A DNA stretch of 64,000 nucleotides from Martensiomyces pterosporus (Eukaryota; Kickxellomycota; Kickxellomycetes; Kickxellales; Kickxellaceae), in assembly GCA_025201845.1 (NCBI GenBank), contig MU603937.1, forward strand, positions 196,563 to 260,562, written 5' to 3'. Position numbers and translations under genes: made by a program. Under the pieces are notes generated by a model. That model searched no databases. It had not been told where the DNA came from and saw only the letters and a program-made list of their open reading frames with translations. Shown here piece after piece: positions 53,583 through 64,000 of this stretch (positions are counted from its first letter, which is position 1; each line of letters starts with the position of its first letter).

Positions 53583-53960
53583 TTTGTCGCTTGTGGTTTC
53601 TCGCTGCTGCGTTGCCTGCATATGATAGATGCAGCGATGGAAGAGAGGCGAAGTGGACAGAGCACTCGCGCCGAGCTGTGGGGATGTCTGGCTCATGTGA
53701 GCATGGGCACCCTATGTGCATGTTATGGAGGCTCTACTGTGCTAAATGACTGCCCACTCGCCCCAATTAATCCGCTGGCCAAGTCACCTCATGCTCTCCC
53801 CACCCTTCTCTTCTCTCCTTTCTCTGTGCTTCCAAATTTCGTAGCTTTTTTATTGCTGAGCAGTCCCCTCTCGTGTGCGATATACACTCTGTTTAGAGGC
53901 CATTCTCCTCTTTCTTCGTGCTTTTTTTGTTTCTTTTCTTTAATACCGCCAATATCTGGC
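53583..53960. other. Divergent intergenic region, Sld7-like / adenylate kinase
   Basis: 378 bp with T-rich tracts (53840-53945) just before the adenylate kinase start. No gene. Confidence 0.6.
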
Positions 53961-55033
53961 ATGCAAGGACGGCGCAGCGCAGCAGCAGCGCTGCTCAGTC
54001 TCAGAACAACTGCCAGCGCCAGGCTGGTGCAGCACGCACGCCGGTGGCAGAGCTCGGCGTCTTCATCCTCGGCCGAGGCAGTCGATGCGAGCGACGATCC
54101 AGCGCAGCTCTCGCACGTATCTCCAGATCTCAGATGGCGCACGAGGGATGGCATTCCAGTAAGGATGCTTATTCTTGGGGCACCAGTAAGTAGCCAGCCC
54201 GTTTGCACCGCTTGCCTCTTTATCTCTTTATCTGGGTTTCATGCGTGTGCGCGTTGCTTTCCCCATGTGACTACGCTTTCGTGCACCTCGCTTTATTGCC
54301 GCTTCCTTTCCTGGATGCATGCATGATCCGGCCTATCCGCTTGAGCACTCTTGCCCCACGATTCATGCAAGCACTTTAAAAAAAAGAAGCCCAAGGGCCT
54401 GTTGTCGCTGTGTAGGGGGCTGGCAAAGGGACACAGTCTGCGCGCATACGCCGCTACTTTGACATCGCTGCAATCTCCAGCGGCGACGTGCTTCGCCGCA
54501 ACATCTCCGAGCAGACGCCAGCTGGCAAGCGCGCCCAAGAGGCCGTTGCGCGCGGCGAGCTGGTGTCCGACGATGTGATTGTTGAGCTCATTCGCACGGA
54601 GCTTTCCAGCATCAGCACTAGCTGGCTGCTTGACGGCTTCCCGCGCAACATCGCGCAGGCGAAGGCCCTGGATGCCATGCTTGCGGCGACCAGCCAGTCG
54701 CTCAATGCGGTTATCAACCTTGCCGTCCCAGAAGACGTAATATTGCAGCGAATTGTCGAGCGCTACGTGCATGTGCCGTCGGGACGAGTGTACAACCTGA
54801 CATACAACCCGCCAAAGGTCCCTGGCGCTGACGATGTGACTGGCGAGCCGCTGGAGCACAGGCCCGACGACAACCCGGAGTCGTTCAAGCGGCGCCTTGA
54901 GCAGTACCATGCATTGACCATGCCCCTTCTGGAATACTACGAGGCTCGCGGCATTCTCTCGTCATTTGCTGGTAGCACATCTGACATCATTTTCCCACAG
55001 ATCCAAGCCCACCTGGACAGGCGCTTTGAGTAG
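53961..55033 (+). CDS. ADK2: Mitochondrial adenylate kinase (GTP:AMP phosphotransferase, AK3/Adk2 type)
   Basis: Exons 53961-54185 and 54416-55033 join at phase 0 (GTAAGT..TAG, 230 nt), giving 280 aa. The intron splits the P-loop: exon 1 ends MLILGAP and exon 2 starts GAGKGTQ (joined motif at 73-82). The first ~60 residues are rich in Arg, Ala and Ser and lack acids (MQGRRSAAAALLSLRTTASA), a mitochondrial presequence. Other sites: SSGDVLRRNI (AMP-binding Arg), WLLDGFPRN, the LID GRVYNLTYNPPKVPG followed by DDVTGEPLEHRPDDNPESFK, and RLEQYHALTMPLLEYY. The long LID without zinc Cys and the presequence favour AK3/Adk2 of the matrix, which recycles AMP with GTP. It converges on the kinase gene. 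Confidence 0.93.
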
Positions 55034-55450
55034 GACCCGCGTGCACAGCGGGTTTGCGCTCCTTTTTGCCTATAGATCACTGGGCCTTGCCACTTGGCTT
55101 TAAATATAGCTGCTACTGCTCCGGTTCCAGCCGCAATTGCCATGCAAACATGGCCGTGGCATGTCCAGCGTAGGCAAAGGGGCCATGCTTGGATGAGCGG
55201 GGAGACAAAAGGGGTATTGTTTGTAATGTAGACAGCAACTAGGGCGGCGATAGAAAAGAAAGCAGCGAAAAGCAGGAGTGAGGAGCAGCGGGTGCTGGTG
55301 GTGGAGTGTGGGGAGATGGATGGGTGGGAATGTGGGAGCAGAGGCAGGCAGAGAGATGAAAAGGGGCAAGCAAGCAGACATGTAGAGACACTACAATAAT
55401 TTAGCAAAGGAGAGGCACGGCGGCTGGCGGATTTGCTTGGTGCTGCGAGC
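55034..55450. other. Convergent 3' region, adenylate kinase / AGC kinase
   Basis: 417 bp between two stops. Short open frames on the minus strand are pyrimidine-rich and not gene-like. Confidence 0.6.
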
Positions 55451-57453
55451 CTAGTCATGCTCAACGGCAGTAGACTCGCCTTCGGTCCACCGAGAATCGG
55501 AGCTGTTTTCCTTGGGTATGAACAGCCCGTAGTCCTCGTCGCCATCGTGGAGAATGGTCATTGACTCGAACTTCTCGAACGGATCAATCCCCTTCCTTGA
55601 CGGGTCTGTGGTCCACAGGTTCTCGCGCTCGATATCCAGCGAGGTCGACTCGCGGCCATGCGAGCGCTGGTGCCGGCGTGGATCCTGCGACGGCTCGAAT
55701 GTGAGCGCAAACTGCAGCAGCTGCTGCTTTTGTGGGTCGGCCAAGGGGAGAATCGGCGGCGTCCGGTTGCGTAACAGAGCCCACGTAATGTTTCTGAACC
55801 ACGGGTGCTGCTTGACGTCGGCGGCGCCTGCCCTGGATCCAAGCCGCTTCTTATCGCTCTTGGTAAGCAGTCTGCGAATGAGTGCTTTGCATGGCGCCGA
55901 GATTGTTTGGTGTGTGGGTGGCTGCAAGAACACAATGTCAGACTTTAGGATGTTGCGGAACGTCGCGTTTCTGTTCGACCCCTTGAACGGCGTGCTGCCA
56001 AAGAGCATCTCAAAGATTAGGATTCCCAGCGTCCACCAGTCGACGGCGCTGGAGTGGCCCACGCCCTTGATGACTTCTGGTGCAATGTATTCCTCTGTGC
56101 CGACGAACGAGTTCGTGCGCAAGCCAGCTGTGCAGGAACGCGTGTCGATTGAGGGCAAGCTCTACAAGTCCAGGCGCAAAGGAAAGGAAAGGAAAGGGAT
56201 GGTTAGCCCGCTGTATGCAACACAAGGCGCAGCACAGGACGCAGCACACGGAATGTGCGGAATTCGTGGTGGAGTGTGGGGGCGCTTGTACTTACAAAGA
56301 AGAGTGACGAGTTTTTCAGGACATTGGGCGTGCCCGGCGGGTCGGACTGCTTGGAGAGGTCAAAGTCTGTCAGCATGATATGGCCGGTTTCGTGCAAGAG
56401 GATATCTACCGCACACAGGAAGAGCAAGTACGCATGGAAAAGCGGTAGTATGTCAGTAGCAACCGCACTAGCAGCAGTGGCAAAAGCGGAAGATGAAACC
56501 GTGAGCAAAACCCCAGGGCACTTACTTTCAGGCTTGAGGTCTCTGTAGATGAATCCAGACAGATGCAGATATTCGAGGGCACATGTAACCTCGGCGGCAT
56601 AGAACTTTGCGTCCTCTTCGGGGAGGCACTTGCCAGGACGTGACTGAAGGACTCGGAAGAACTCGCCGCCTATGCAGTAGTCCATGCAAAAGTACAGGCG
56701 CTCGTCGCTTTGGAAGGTGTGGTAGAGCGTGACAATGAAGGGGAAGTTTGCTGTAGCAAGGATCTCTTGCTCCGCCAGAACGCGCTTTATCTTGTTGCGC
56801 TTGATCATTTCGGCCTTGGAGAGAACCTTCATGGCATACAGCTTGCCAGTTTCCTTCTGGCGGACCAAGTAGACCTTCCCCACATCGCCTTTGCCTAGCA
56901 GCTTGATTTTTGTGAAGCTCTTTGGGCCAACTGCAATCTTCTGGACCTTCATCGAGTTGCTCGAGTAGGTCCTGCGAATAGCCGACATGCCCGCACGCGT
57001 CAGCGGCCGGCTGACGCTGCTCCCCGATGGCGCGTACTGGCTGCGAACGCTGCCGGGGCTCTCCATGCTGTCTCCGTATGGCGTGCTATCTCCGCCAAGT
57101 CCGGCCTGCAAGCTTCGAACGCTGTTGTTGCTGATACTGATTGTAAACCCGCCGCCAGGCTGCTGCTGCTGGCTGTGGCGGATGCTCCTGCTGGCCGATG
57201 TGGTGTTTGTGGCGCCGGACTTTGTGGTGAACTTTGAGGCAAGGATATTCCCGCCTACGGAGCTTGCCTTCTTCAGCTGCCCGCCAGGTGACTTTGTGGC
57301 GAAGCTTGAGACTGCAAGCGAAGTGGACGAGGCAGCCGCCGAGGCGGTTGCTGACTTTGTGGATAGTGGATAGGCGCCCAAATTTGCAGAGCTCGAGCCA
57401 TGGGTGTAAGCCCTGGCGGGCATTGCAATTGTGGTTTTTCCTTTGTCGCTCAT
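55451..57453 (-). CDS. AGC protein kinase, flippase-kinase (Fpk1/Nrc-2) type
   Basis: Exons 57453-56526, 56405-56296 and 56161-55451 join in phase and give 582 aa. The first junction restores the catalytic-loop Asn (RDLKPE then NILLHETGH). The N-terminal ~175 residues are Ser/Thr-rich. Kinase residues: P-loop [13 protein letters not shown] (187-197), Lys209 in YAMKVLSK, Asp305 in YRDLKPEN, DFD in place of DFG ([10 protein letters not shown]), activation loop [20 protein letters not shown], then [15 protein letters not shown]. The C-terminal AGC extension has [18 protein letters not shown] plus an insert before TNSFVGT are features of yeast Fpk1/Fpk2 and Neurospora Nrc-2, which phosphorylate lipid flippases and regulate polarity. 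The tail lacks an obvious FxxF hydrophobic motif; it ends TAVEHD. Confidence 0.9.
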
Positions 57454-58240
57454 TTCAGCGCCTTGTCCGCCAGTCTGCGCCAGGAACTGCCGCTGGCCGA
57501 CTGCTGCTGTGGTGGCAAAAGTATAAACAGAAGGGGGTGTCCGGGCCCTGCTTGCTTGGAGGAGAAGGCTGCGTGCAAGCGTGCTGGAAAGAGACCTTTT
57601 GGCGCTCGCTTGGGCTGGCCAGTGCGCGAGAAGGAAAGCAGAGCGTGCAGAGTACAGAAGCGTAGCAGCAGCGTGAGGGGTATAAAGAGGCAGGGCGGCA
57701 AAGAGAGAAAAGCGGCAACAATAAAAGGACAATACTGGGACACGAAGCAGAGACAAGGAAAACAGAGCAGGGCAGTGGTGGTGGTGTGATATTTGAAGCT
57801 GGGGGAGAGCGCCAAACGAGAAAGGTGCAGCCGACGGGCAATCGAGGCGAGGCGTGCACCCAAAGAGAGGAGAGACACGCTGCAGCCCCTCGTGTGTTGC
57901 TTGGGGGAGCAAACGGACCTGAGCAACACAGGACTGCATTTTGCTCTATTTTGCTGTGGCGTAGCACGTTGGTGCAAGCGAGGAGGGCTCGGCAGCAACA
58001 ACCAGCCTCTGCTGCCGCTATTATGCCCCCATCTCTTTGAGAAGCTTTCTGTTTCCAAGGCGGCTTGGAAGCTCGACCTGTTTCGGCTGCGGCACAATGT
58101 GCCAGAGAATTGGGGGATATGCCATACTTTTCTGTGCATCCAGCAGAGAAATAAACACAGGCGTCCCCCTGGTCCCCGGCTCGGGCTCCAGGCATCGCCA
58201 GCACAAGCTTCATTCCACAGCCCTCAAGTGCTCTCGGACC
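57454..58240. other. Divergent promoter, AGC kinase / dysbindin-like gene
   Basis: 787 bp between two start codons. Long open frames on the minus strand here are pyrimidine-driven leader sequence of the kinase gene. No separate gene. Confidence 0.55.
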
Positions 58241-60095
58241 ATGTACCACCGCAGCGGATCAGCACAGGCGCCCGAGTCTATCGGAAGACTCATCGGCATG
58301 CTTGCTCAGCGCCGAGCTCCATCGCCTCCAGGCGCCGCCGCGGGCTCCTCTGGCCGGACCGCTTTGACGGCCCAGCCATCGCCTAAGCAGCCACCACAGC
58401 AGCCAGCGTATGCATCCGCCCCCTTTGCTAGCAAACAGCCTGACTAGGCCCCGCAATCGCCCCAGTGCTGCTAACCGTGACGCACCTGCCCTGCTCCTTT
58501 GCTGGCCCGCCTTGCTTTGTCTGTGGACTGTTTGGATTGGATGTAGGGACGACGACGCTGCTGCCGTGCCCGAGCTCTTGAAGCCCTGTGTACAAAGGTA
58601 CGAAACAGCCTGCGGCCTGCGTCGCAGGAGGCGCTTCTTCTGCCTGCGCTCCCGCCTGCTGTCTGCGAGAGCCCACCTGTTCTCACTGTCTGGCCGCTCG
58701 CCGCTTGGACGGTGATCGCTGCATGCACCTGCCTCCTCCTGCCCAGTTGCCCAGGCCTTGCGCATGTCTGCTCCCCAGCTAAACCTCTGCAATCCTTGCA
58801 TGACGAACCCCGCTGCTCCTCCCCCGCCCCCGTCGCTCATTTGATGTTCTAAAATAGGTACTCCGCCAGGTGGACAGCCGCCCAGAAGCGTCACGACCAG
58901 GCCATGCGCAAGTGCAAGGTAAGCTCCATGAATACGCTGCGCCTTTGCTTGCTGGGGGATTTTGTGCGTATTCGCGCATGCGTGCGTGCGTGCACAAGAA
59001 CGTGTTTGGGCGCAAGTGAGCTCGGTGCAACACAAGACCGTGAGCTGTTTATTTGCCAGAAATACAACTTTGGCCACGAAATGACCAGTTGTCCCTTGCA
59101 CATTCTGCTGGTGCTGCTGGTGCTGCTGTAGAATGCCGATGCAAGGCTGGAGTCCTTGTATCGATCGGTCCAAACCCATGCTGGCTCTGCGCAGAGCCTT
59201 GCCTCAGAGCTTAGCCTGCTTCCTGACACAAGGCTGCGGCTTGAATCAGTGAGGTCTCAGATAGGTAGCGTTTCGATGCTTGCGGGCTCAGTAGCTGATA
59301 TGCCATTGGTGCCGGCATGCATGCCTTTTCTCACTCATATTCGCCTCGCTTTACTGAAGTGCGCCAGCGCTGTAGATGATATCAAGACTGCGCTTGCTTC
59401 CTTGGAGCAGCTGTACGGCGCGCTGGCCGACGCAAACACAGCTTGGAAGGACGACCTCGCTCAGCAAGAGTCGCGCTTTAGGCAGAGCCGGCGCACACAC
59501 TATCTTGGGCTCCAGCAAAGCATGGACCAGCAGTATGCCGAGCTCCGGCAGGACAGCGTTCGGAGGCGGGCTGCCAATGCCGCACTCTCCTTTCAGCGTG
59601 ATCTCGAAAACTATCAGTCCTCTCGCCCTTTGCCCAGAAAACCAAATCCAGGTAAGTTCTCTTGGCATCGGCAAGCGGGCTTGCGCTTGCATGATGTCTC
59701 TGCCTTTCTCTCACCTCCAGGCCGTGCTAACAATGTGCATCCCCATCTACCACGAAATGCCCAACATATGCGAGTCTGCGTCTGCTTGTGGTCTTGTAGA
59801 AAGGGTCAGGATCGCCGATGTGGTGCTTTTGCCGCCCAGCTGGGACGACAGCGCCAAGGACTTTTTCAGCGATGGCGAAGATGGCATCAGCGCCGGCACA
59901 GCGGCGCCAGGCAAGGTAAGCGCACAAGTGCGCACATATCCCCGACGCCTGAGCTCGCCCGCAGCCGCTTGCTGTTGGCGTGCTCTAGCCACAGGCAAAC
60001 ACTGCAGACCCTGCTCTCACCGCTGCATCAACTGTCCTTCCTGCGGGTTCCCTTTATATGTCTGTAGAGCCCACCAGCCTGCGGCCGTGCTGGAA

Positions 60096-60128
<33 letters not shown>

Positions 60129-60193
60129 AGAGCGGCGATGCTGATGGCGAGCCAAGCGGATTTAGCATCCTGCCAGACGAGGACTTCGAGTGA
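58241..60193 (+). CDS. Dysbindin-like protein (BLOC-1 subunit family)
   Basis: A seven-exon model: 58241-58407, 58547-58597, 58858-58918, 59132-59264, 59376-59651, 59800-59915 and 60068-60193. All junctions match in phase, giving about 309 aa. The 59265-59375 intron has a length divisible by 3 and no in-frame stop, so it could be retained (346 aa). The order fits dysbindin: a short N-terminus, YSARWTAAQKRHDQAMRKC, a coiled coil (LRLESVRSQI joined to DDIKTALASLEQLYGAL), and a helix QQYAELRQDSVRRRAANAA then LSFQRDLENYQ. The C-terminal half is acidic and disordered (PPSWDDSAKDFFSDGEDG), a Ser10 run and FSILPDEDFE. Animal dysbindin has ~350 aa and belongs to BLOC-1, which sorts cargo from endosomes. 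The micro-exons of 51 and 61 nt mean the gene is easily missed. Confidence 0.6.
60098..60127 (+). repeat. (AGC)10 coding microsatellite
   Basis: Ten perfect AGC codons in the last exon of the dysbindin-like gene encode a Ser10 tract. Length variation would change the tract without shifting the frame. Confidence 0.95.
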
Positions 60194-60614
60194 GCCGCGG
60201 GGCGGCGTATCATGTGAGGGCGCGCGCGCCACCGATTGGCTGGCCAAGAACAATTTCTTGGCAATCTTGGCACCGAGCTTCTGCTGTATTTCTCTTCCAC
60301 CACAGCTGCTGCGTCCCGCACCTCCAAACCCCCAAGGCCTTTCTTCTTCGCTTCGTAGTGCTTTATTTATTTATAACACTGCCGCTCCCACCTTCTTCCA
60401 GACACTACTTTCCTGCAACTTGTCTAAACACTATTTTCTGCACTCCTTGAGAACAGCGCTTGCTTGACTTTTGCTTCCTGCTCTTATACCTACGCATACA
60501 CATACACACACTAGTATACCGAGAGCACTTTGCCTGTGCCGCCGGACTCTCAGCGCTCCCCTCTTCTTTGCCCCCCCCCCAGCTACCCATACATCGCACA
60601 GCTCTTCTGAAAGG
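60194..60614. other. Promoter region of pacC
   Basis: 421 bp, C/T-rich with a run of nine Cs near 60570. Short frames only. Confidence 0.6.
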
Positions 60615-63600
60615 ATGAACGACGACGGCCCCCTTACATGCAAGTGGGAGTCCTGCAACGCAGGTCCCTTCCACGACCCAGAGACGCTCTATGCGCATAT
60701 CACCAACGACCACGTTGGCCGCAAATCAACCGGAAACCTCTGCCTCGAGTGCAGGTGGGAGGGCTGCCATGTGAAGAGGACCAAGCGCGACCATATCACG
60801 TCGCACATCCGCGTCCATGTCCCGCTCAAGCCGTACAGATGCCCTCTTTGCACAAAATCGTTCAAGCGCCCTCAGGACCTGAAGAAGCACGAAAAAACAC
60901 ACACCGAGGGCGGCGAAGACGGCATCCCAGTGCTGTCTGCGCTCGACTACCATTACTACCAGGGCCAGGCACACACGCCCACGCACACCAACTCCTCGCC
61001 CACTGTAGGCTCGCTGAGCCCGACTGACGGCCAGGTGCCAATTGACACCATAAACGGAATATGTAAGCAGCCAGCTAACCACCTTCCCCCGCCATGCTCC
61101 CGACAAAAAAATCAGCGTTGGCAGCCACCACAAGCACCCGTCTGTGTACTAACATTGCGTTCCCACTTGTGTTATTGCCTTTAGCACGCCCACGCCGCGA
61201 CTCTCCCTACACGCCAACAAACGTGTCGCCGCTCCACGGCTACCTGCCGCACATCTCCGATGCCCAGTACTACCCGAGCAATGTGGCCGGCGGAAAGCGC
61301 GGCATTGAGGCGATCGAGCAGTTCCAGCAAACGGTCAAGAAGTGCCGCACGGATGAAACTAATCAAGGTTTGGATTGTCTTGCACTTGCTGTTGGTCTAC
61401 GAGAGAAGCATGGCTGCTCCTCCGCCCTGTCTGCTAACAATGCCCATGACCACACCACTGCCCCTCTTGAGCCCTCTATGTCTCCTGCCAGCGCCGCCCT
61501 GCCCAGCATTGAGGCAGCTGAGCTTGGGCGACCACCTCGGCCGCCCATTTCCCCTACACACACCCCCGACTCTTTTTCTGTTAACACATGCACTGATGCC
61601 TGCGATCTGGCACCTCGCTCTGGTGCTGTCCCTCCCAGTAACGGCTGTAATCGCCTTGCCATTGATAGCAGCCCATCGCGCCCTGGTGCTAACAGCAGCA
61701 GCAGCGGCACGGGCTCTGCTCCCAATGCTACGCCAAACACGCTGCACTCACCTGCTCTATTCCCATCCTCAAAACTACCACCACTACCACCACTGCGCAC
61801 CTCGCACCCTGCATCGCTACCGCCGCTTGGCGCTTCAACACAGTCCCACAGCACACCGCCCCCGCTCTCAGCTTCTAGCAGCTGGAATTCGGAGGCCTCG
61901 TTTTCATCCTTGTACCACCCATCCTCTCGCTCCTTTTCCTCTACACGCTCGACATCGTTCTCCCTAAAGAGCACGTTGCTGGGCCATGAGTACACCCGCC
62001 ACTATACTCTCAAGTCGTCCCTTAGCCTACCTCCTCTCTCGCGCTCTCTAGTCCACTACCACACCCCTATTTCGTCGTCCTTGGGCTGCTATTCAGCAGA
62101 CGAGTATGACGTGTAGGCGGCAGGTGGCAGCGCAGACGTAGCTTTGTATACAAAAAGGAAGAGAGGCATGAGCAGCAGCAGCGGCGGCGGCAGCAGCCTT
62201 CATTTCACTAACCTGTTTCCCACACGCGCCTTCCTCGTAGTGCCAAGCACGCATGTGCATGCTAATCCACTTGCCCTTGCTTGCCATGTTTCCAAGCCCG
62301 CATCTCCATCTCCTTGGCCTTCCACCAATAACTGTTATCTAGCCATTACGCCAACTGTTTACTATACCGCCCGCGCCTTTGTTTATGGAGGTGGAGGGCT
62401 CTTTATATATACACGCATTTCTTTGTTCCCAGCTATGCCACATCCGCGAACACACTCATTAGCAGACCCGGCGGAAGACAGCCCGCATGCTCCTCTTGCT
62501 TCTGCTGCCTCTACCATGCAAACTGCATCACAGCTAACCCTCTTTACCGCGCCCCCGCCCCTTTTACTTGCCATGCCAGCATAGGACAGGAAAAGCTGTA
62601 CTCGTTCCTCCAGCAGTACCGTGACGCCGGCAGCCTTGACTTCAGCGACCTGCCTGCCTCGCTCCAGTCTGCCACCGAGATCCAGCAGCTCAACGAGGGC
62701 CTGCTGCAGCTTCTCCCCGACCTGACTGAGGTTGGCGGGCGGTCAATGTTCATCGACCAGCTCATCCAGCAGCTCGACAGCGCCAACCCCAACAGCCTGA
62801 GCGACATATTCATGCTCAGCAACCTCCAGGCCGGACCCACTGCTGACCCGCTGCTCTCGTCTGCACCCTCCGGCGGGCTCTACTCGAACCTTCCTACACC
62901 CGCGCAGTCGGCTGCTGGTAGCTTTGCCTTTGACTTGACTGCCAGCCCCGAGGCAGCAGCCAGCAGTGGCTCGCTTGGCGGGCTAGGAAGCGCATCCTTG
63001 CCGCTGAGCGCGCAGCTACTGCTTGACAAGAGCGGCAATGTTGTTTCGTACCCGGCGCAGGCGACCATGGGCAACCCCACGCTAAACGACTTGGCCAGCA
63101 ACACTGCAGCCAGCGCTGGCGCGCCGTCGCTTGTCGACAAGGCCCTTCTTGCCAACCAAGGCGACCTTCTCGGCCAGCAGCGCCTTCCATCGCTGTCGCC
63201 TGGCGTGCCCAGCGTCCCAGACTCTGTCCTGACCGCACGCCCTATCGCGCACCCCAGGGGCTACCACGGTGCTCAGGTTGCGCCTCAGCTGCAGAGCGGT
63301 GCCCAGCAGCCTACTGCTTCTCTGTACTCTCAGCTCTACACCCCAGTACAGCTCCAGCAAGCACAGCTCCAGCAGATGCGCTTGCAGAGCGAGCAGCAAA
63401 AGGCCCTGGCGCAGTCGCTAATGAGCAGCAACCCCTACATGCTGCAAAGCCAGAGAGTGCCTCTTCCCAGCGCCCAAGTCCTCGACCCAGCTGCTCAGCA
63501 GGCACAGCTGAACACTCTGATGGCGTACCGCGCCATGGGACTCCAGTGCAAGGCTCCAGAAGACACGGAGGCCGACGAGGACGATAACGCAAAAGAGGTC

Positions 63601-64000
63601 TCGCTCGAGGAGTGGCTTGACGCCGAAAAGCTCACCGAATCAGAGGTTGCCGGATCGTCTGCTCTTGTTGGCACCAGCGACAGTGCACCGACTGCCACAG
63701 CGACAGGCAGCACCAACGCTTCAGAGGCGCTGCCCACCCCTGGTGCCTCCCCTGCTGCTGCTGCCGTTGCTGCCTCGCACGTGGATGAACCCGAACTTGA
63801 AGACGCCGAGGAGAGCGAGGAGGCCTACCCCGTCAACAACCCCGCCGTCAAGGAGAGCATCCTTGTTCAGAGATCCTTTGCGAAGAGGGCTGTGTCTGTC
63901 CAGGTGCCAGCATCGGCCGCCCAGCGCGATGAGCCCGTGTCCTACCTACGCCAGCGTGCAGAGCTTGTGTCTCAGAAGGCAACAGTCTCGGTTAACACAG
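60615..64000 (+). CDS. PACC: PacC/Rim101 pH-response zinc-finger transcription factor, 3' end missing
   Basis: Proposed exons are 60615-61062, 61185-61367 and 62585 to beyond 64000, joined in phase. Residues 7-95 hold the three PacC C2H2 fingers: CKWESC...H...H with [39 protein letters not shown], then [20 protein letters not shown] and LKKHEKTH. This [16 protein letters not shown] and [13 protein letters not shown] wording is specific to PacC/Rim101. Exon 2 has [22 protein letters not shown] and [10 protein letters not shown]. The third exon ([21 protein letters not shown] and a Gln/Leu/Ser-rich region, later [13 protein letters not shown]) is open to the window end. The intron at 61368-62584 starts GTTTGG, a weak donor, and reads open to a stop at 62116, so an unspliced form would give a shorter protein. 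PacC activates alkaline-response genes after proteolysis through the Rim/Pal pathway. Confidence 0.85.

Noticed and set aside
57455..58249. Long minus-strand frames upstream of the AGC kinase
   Set aside because: They lie in pyrimidine-rich leader and promoter; composition is Ser/Leu/Cys/Pro without domain, and the kinase has a good ATG at 57453.

Overview
The window is nuclear DNA of a filamentous-type fungus. The genes are typical of fungi: two Sec1/Munc18 proteins, a Pho85-type (Pcl) cyclin, PacC/Rim101, Vac8, eRF3/Sup35, a gamma-tubulin complex protein, Mak16, Gdt1, a CCR4-NOT subunit, an Otu1 deubiquitinase and a flippase-kinase-type AGC kinase. Introns are short (mostly 65-250 nt), with GTAAGT/GTATGC-type donors, CTAAC-like branch sequences and TAG/CAG acceptors. 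The DNA is GC-rich and the proteins carry Ser/Ala/Pro/Gln-rich linkers. A dysbindin-like BLOC-1 protein, a beta-TrCP-like F-box/WD40 protein, a KIF4-like kinesin-4 and a PAM2 motif in eRF3 argue against a yeast. They suit an early-diverging filamentous lineage such as Kickxellomycotina or Mucoromycota, but this placement is inference only.

Layout. 0-9.3 kb: 3' part of a Sec1-like gene, an antisense F-box gene with a C-terminal membrane anchor, a second complete Sec1-like gene, then a long gene-poor pyrimidine-rich stretch. 9.3-17.8 kb: Pcl cyclin converging on a RasGEF-like gene, then a divergent promoter holding a perfect 97-bp tandem duplication. 17.8-25.1 kb: kinesin-4, a J-domain protein and a DxxxD-type cation diffusion facilitator, all on +. 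26.8-31.3 kb: a Rua1-like regulator whose frame is broken by a perfect 82-bp tandem duplication, converging on the F-box/WD40 gene. 31.3-35.1 kb: no long gene, but two small multi-exon genes can be assembled by splice phase (a 78-aa helical protein on +, a 167-aa tetraspan membrane protein on -). 35-42 kb: PH-domain protein, Vac8, a 105-aa orphan and NOT3/5. 43.4-49.3 kb: Otu1, eRF3 and GCP3. 49.8-55 kb: Mak16, Gdt1, an Sld7/MTBP-like protein and mitochondrial adenylate kinase. 55.4-64 kb: AGC kinase, dysbindin-like protein and PacC, which runs off the right edge.

There is no operon logic. Genes alternate strands in divergent and convergent pairs. Loose themes are membrane traffic (two Sec1 proteins, Vac8, dysbindin, PH protein, flippase kinase, Gdt1), ubiquitin control (two F-box proteins, Otu1), mRNA and translation control (NOT3/5, eRF3), and microtubules (kinesin-4, GCP3). 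No rRNA, tRNA, CRISPR array, transposon or virus-derived sequence was recognised.
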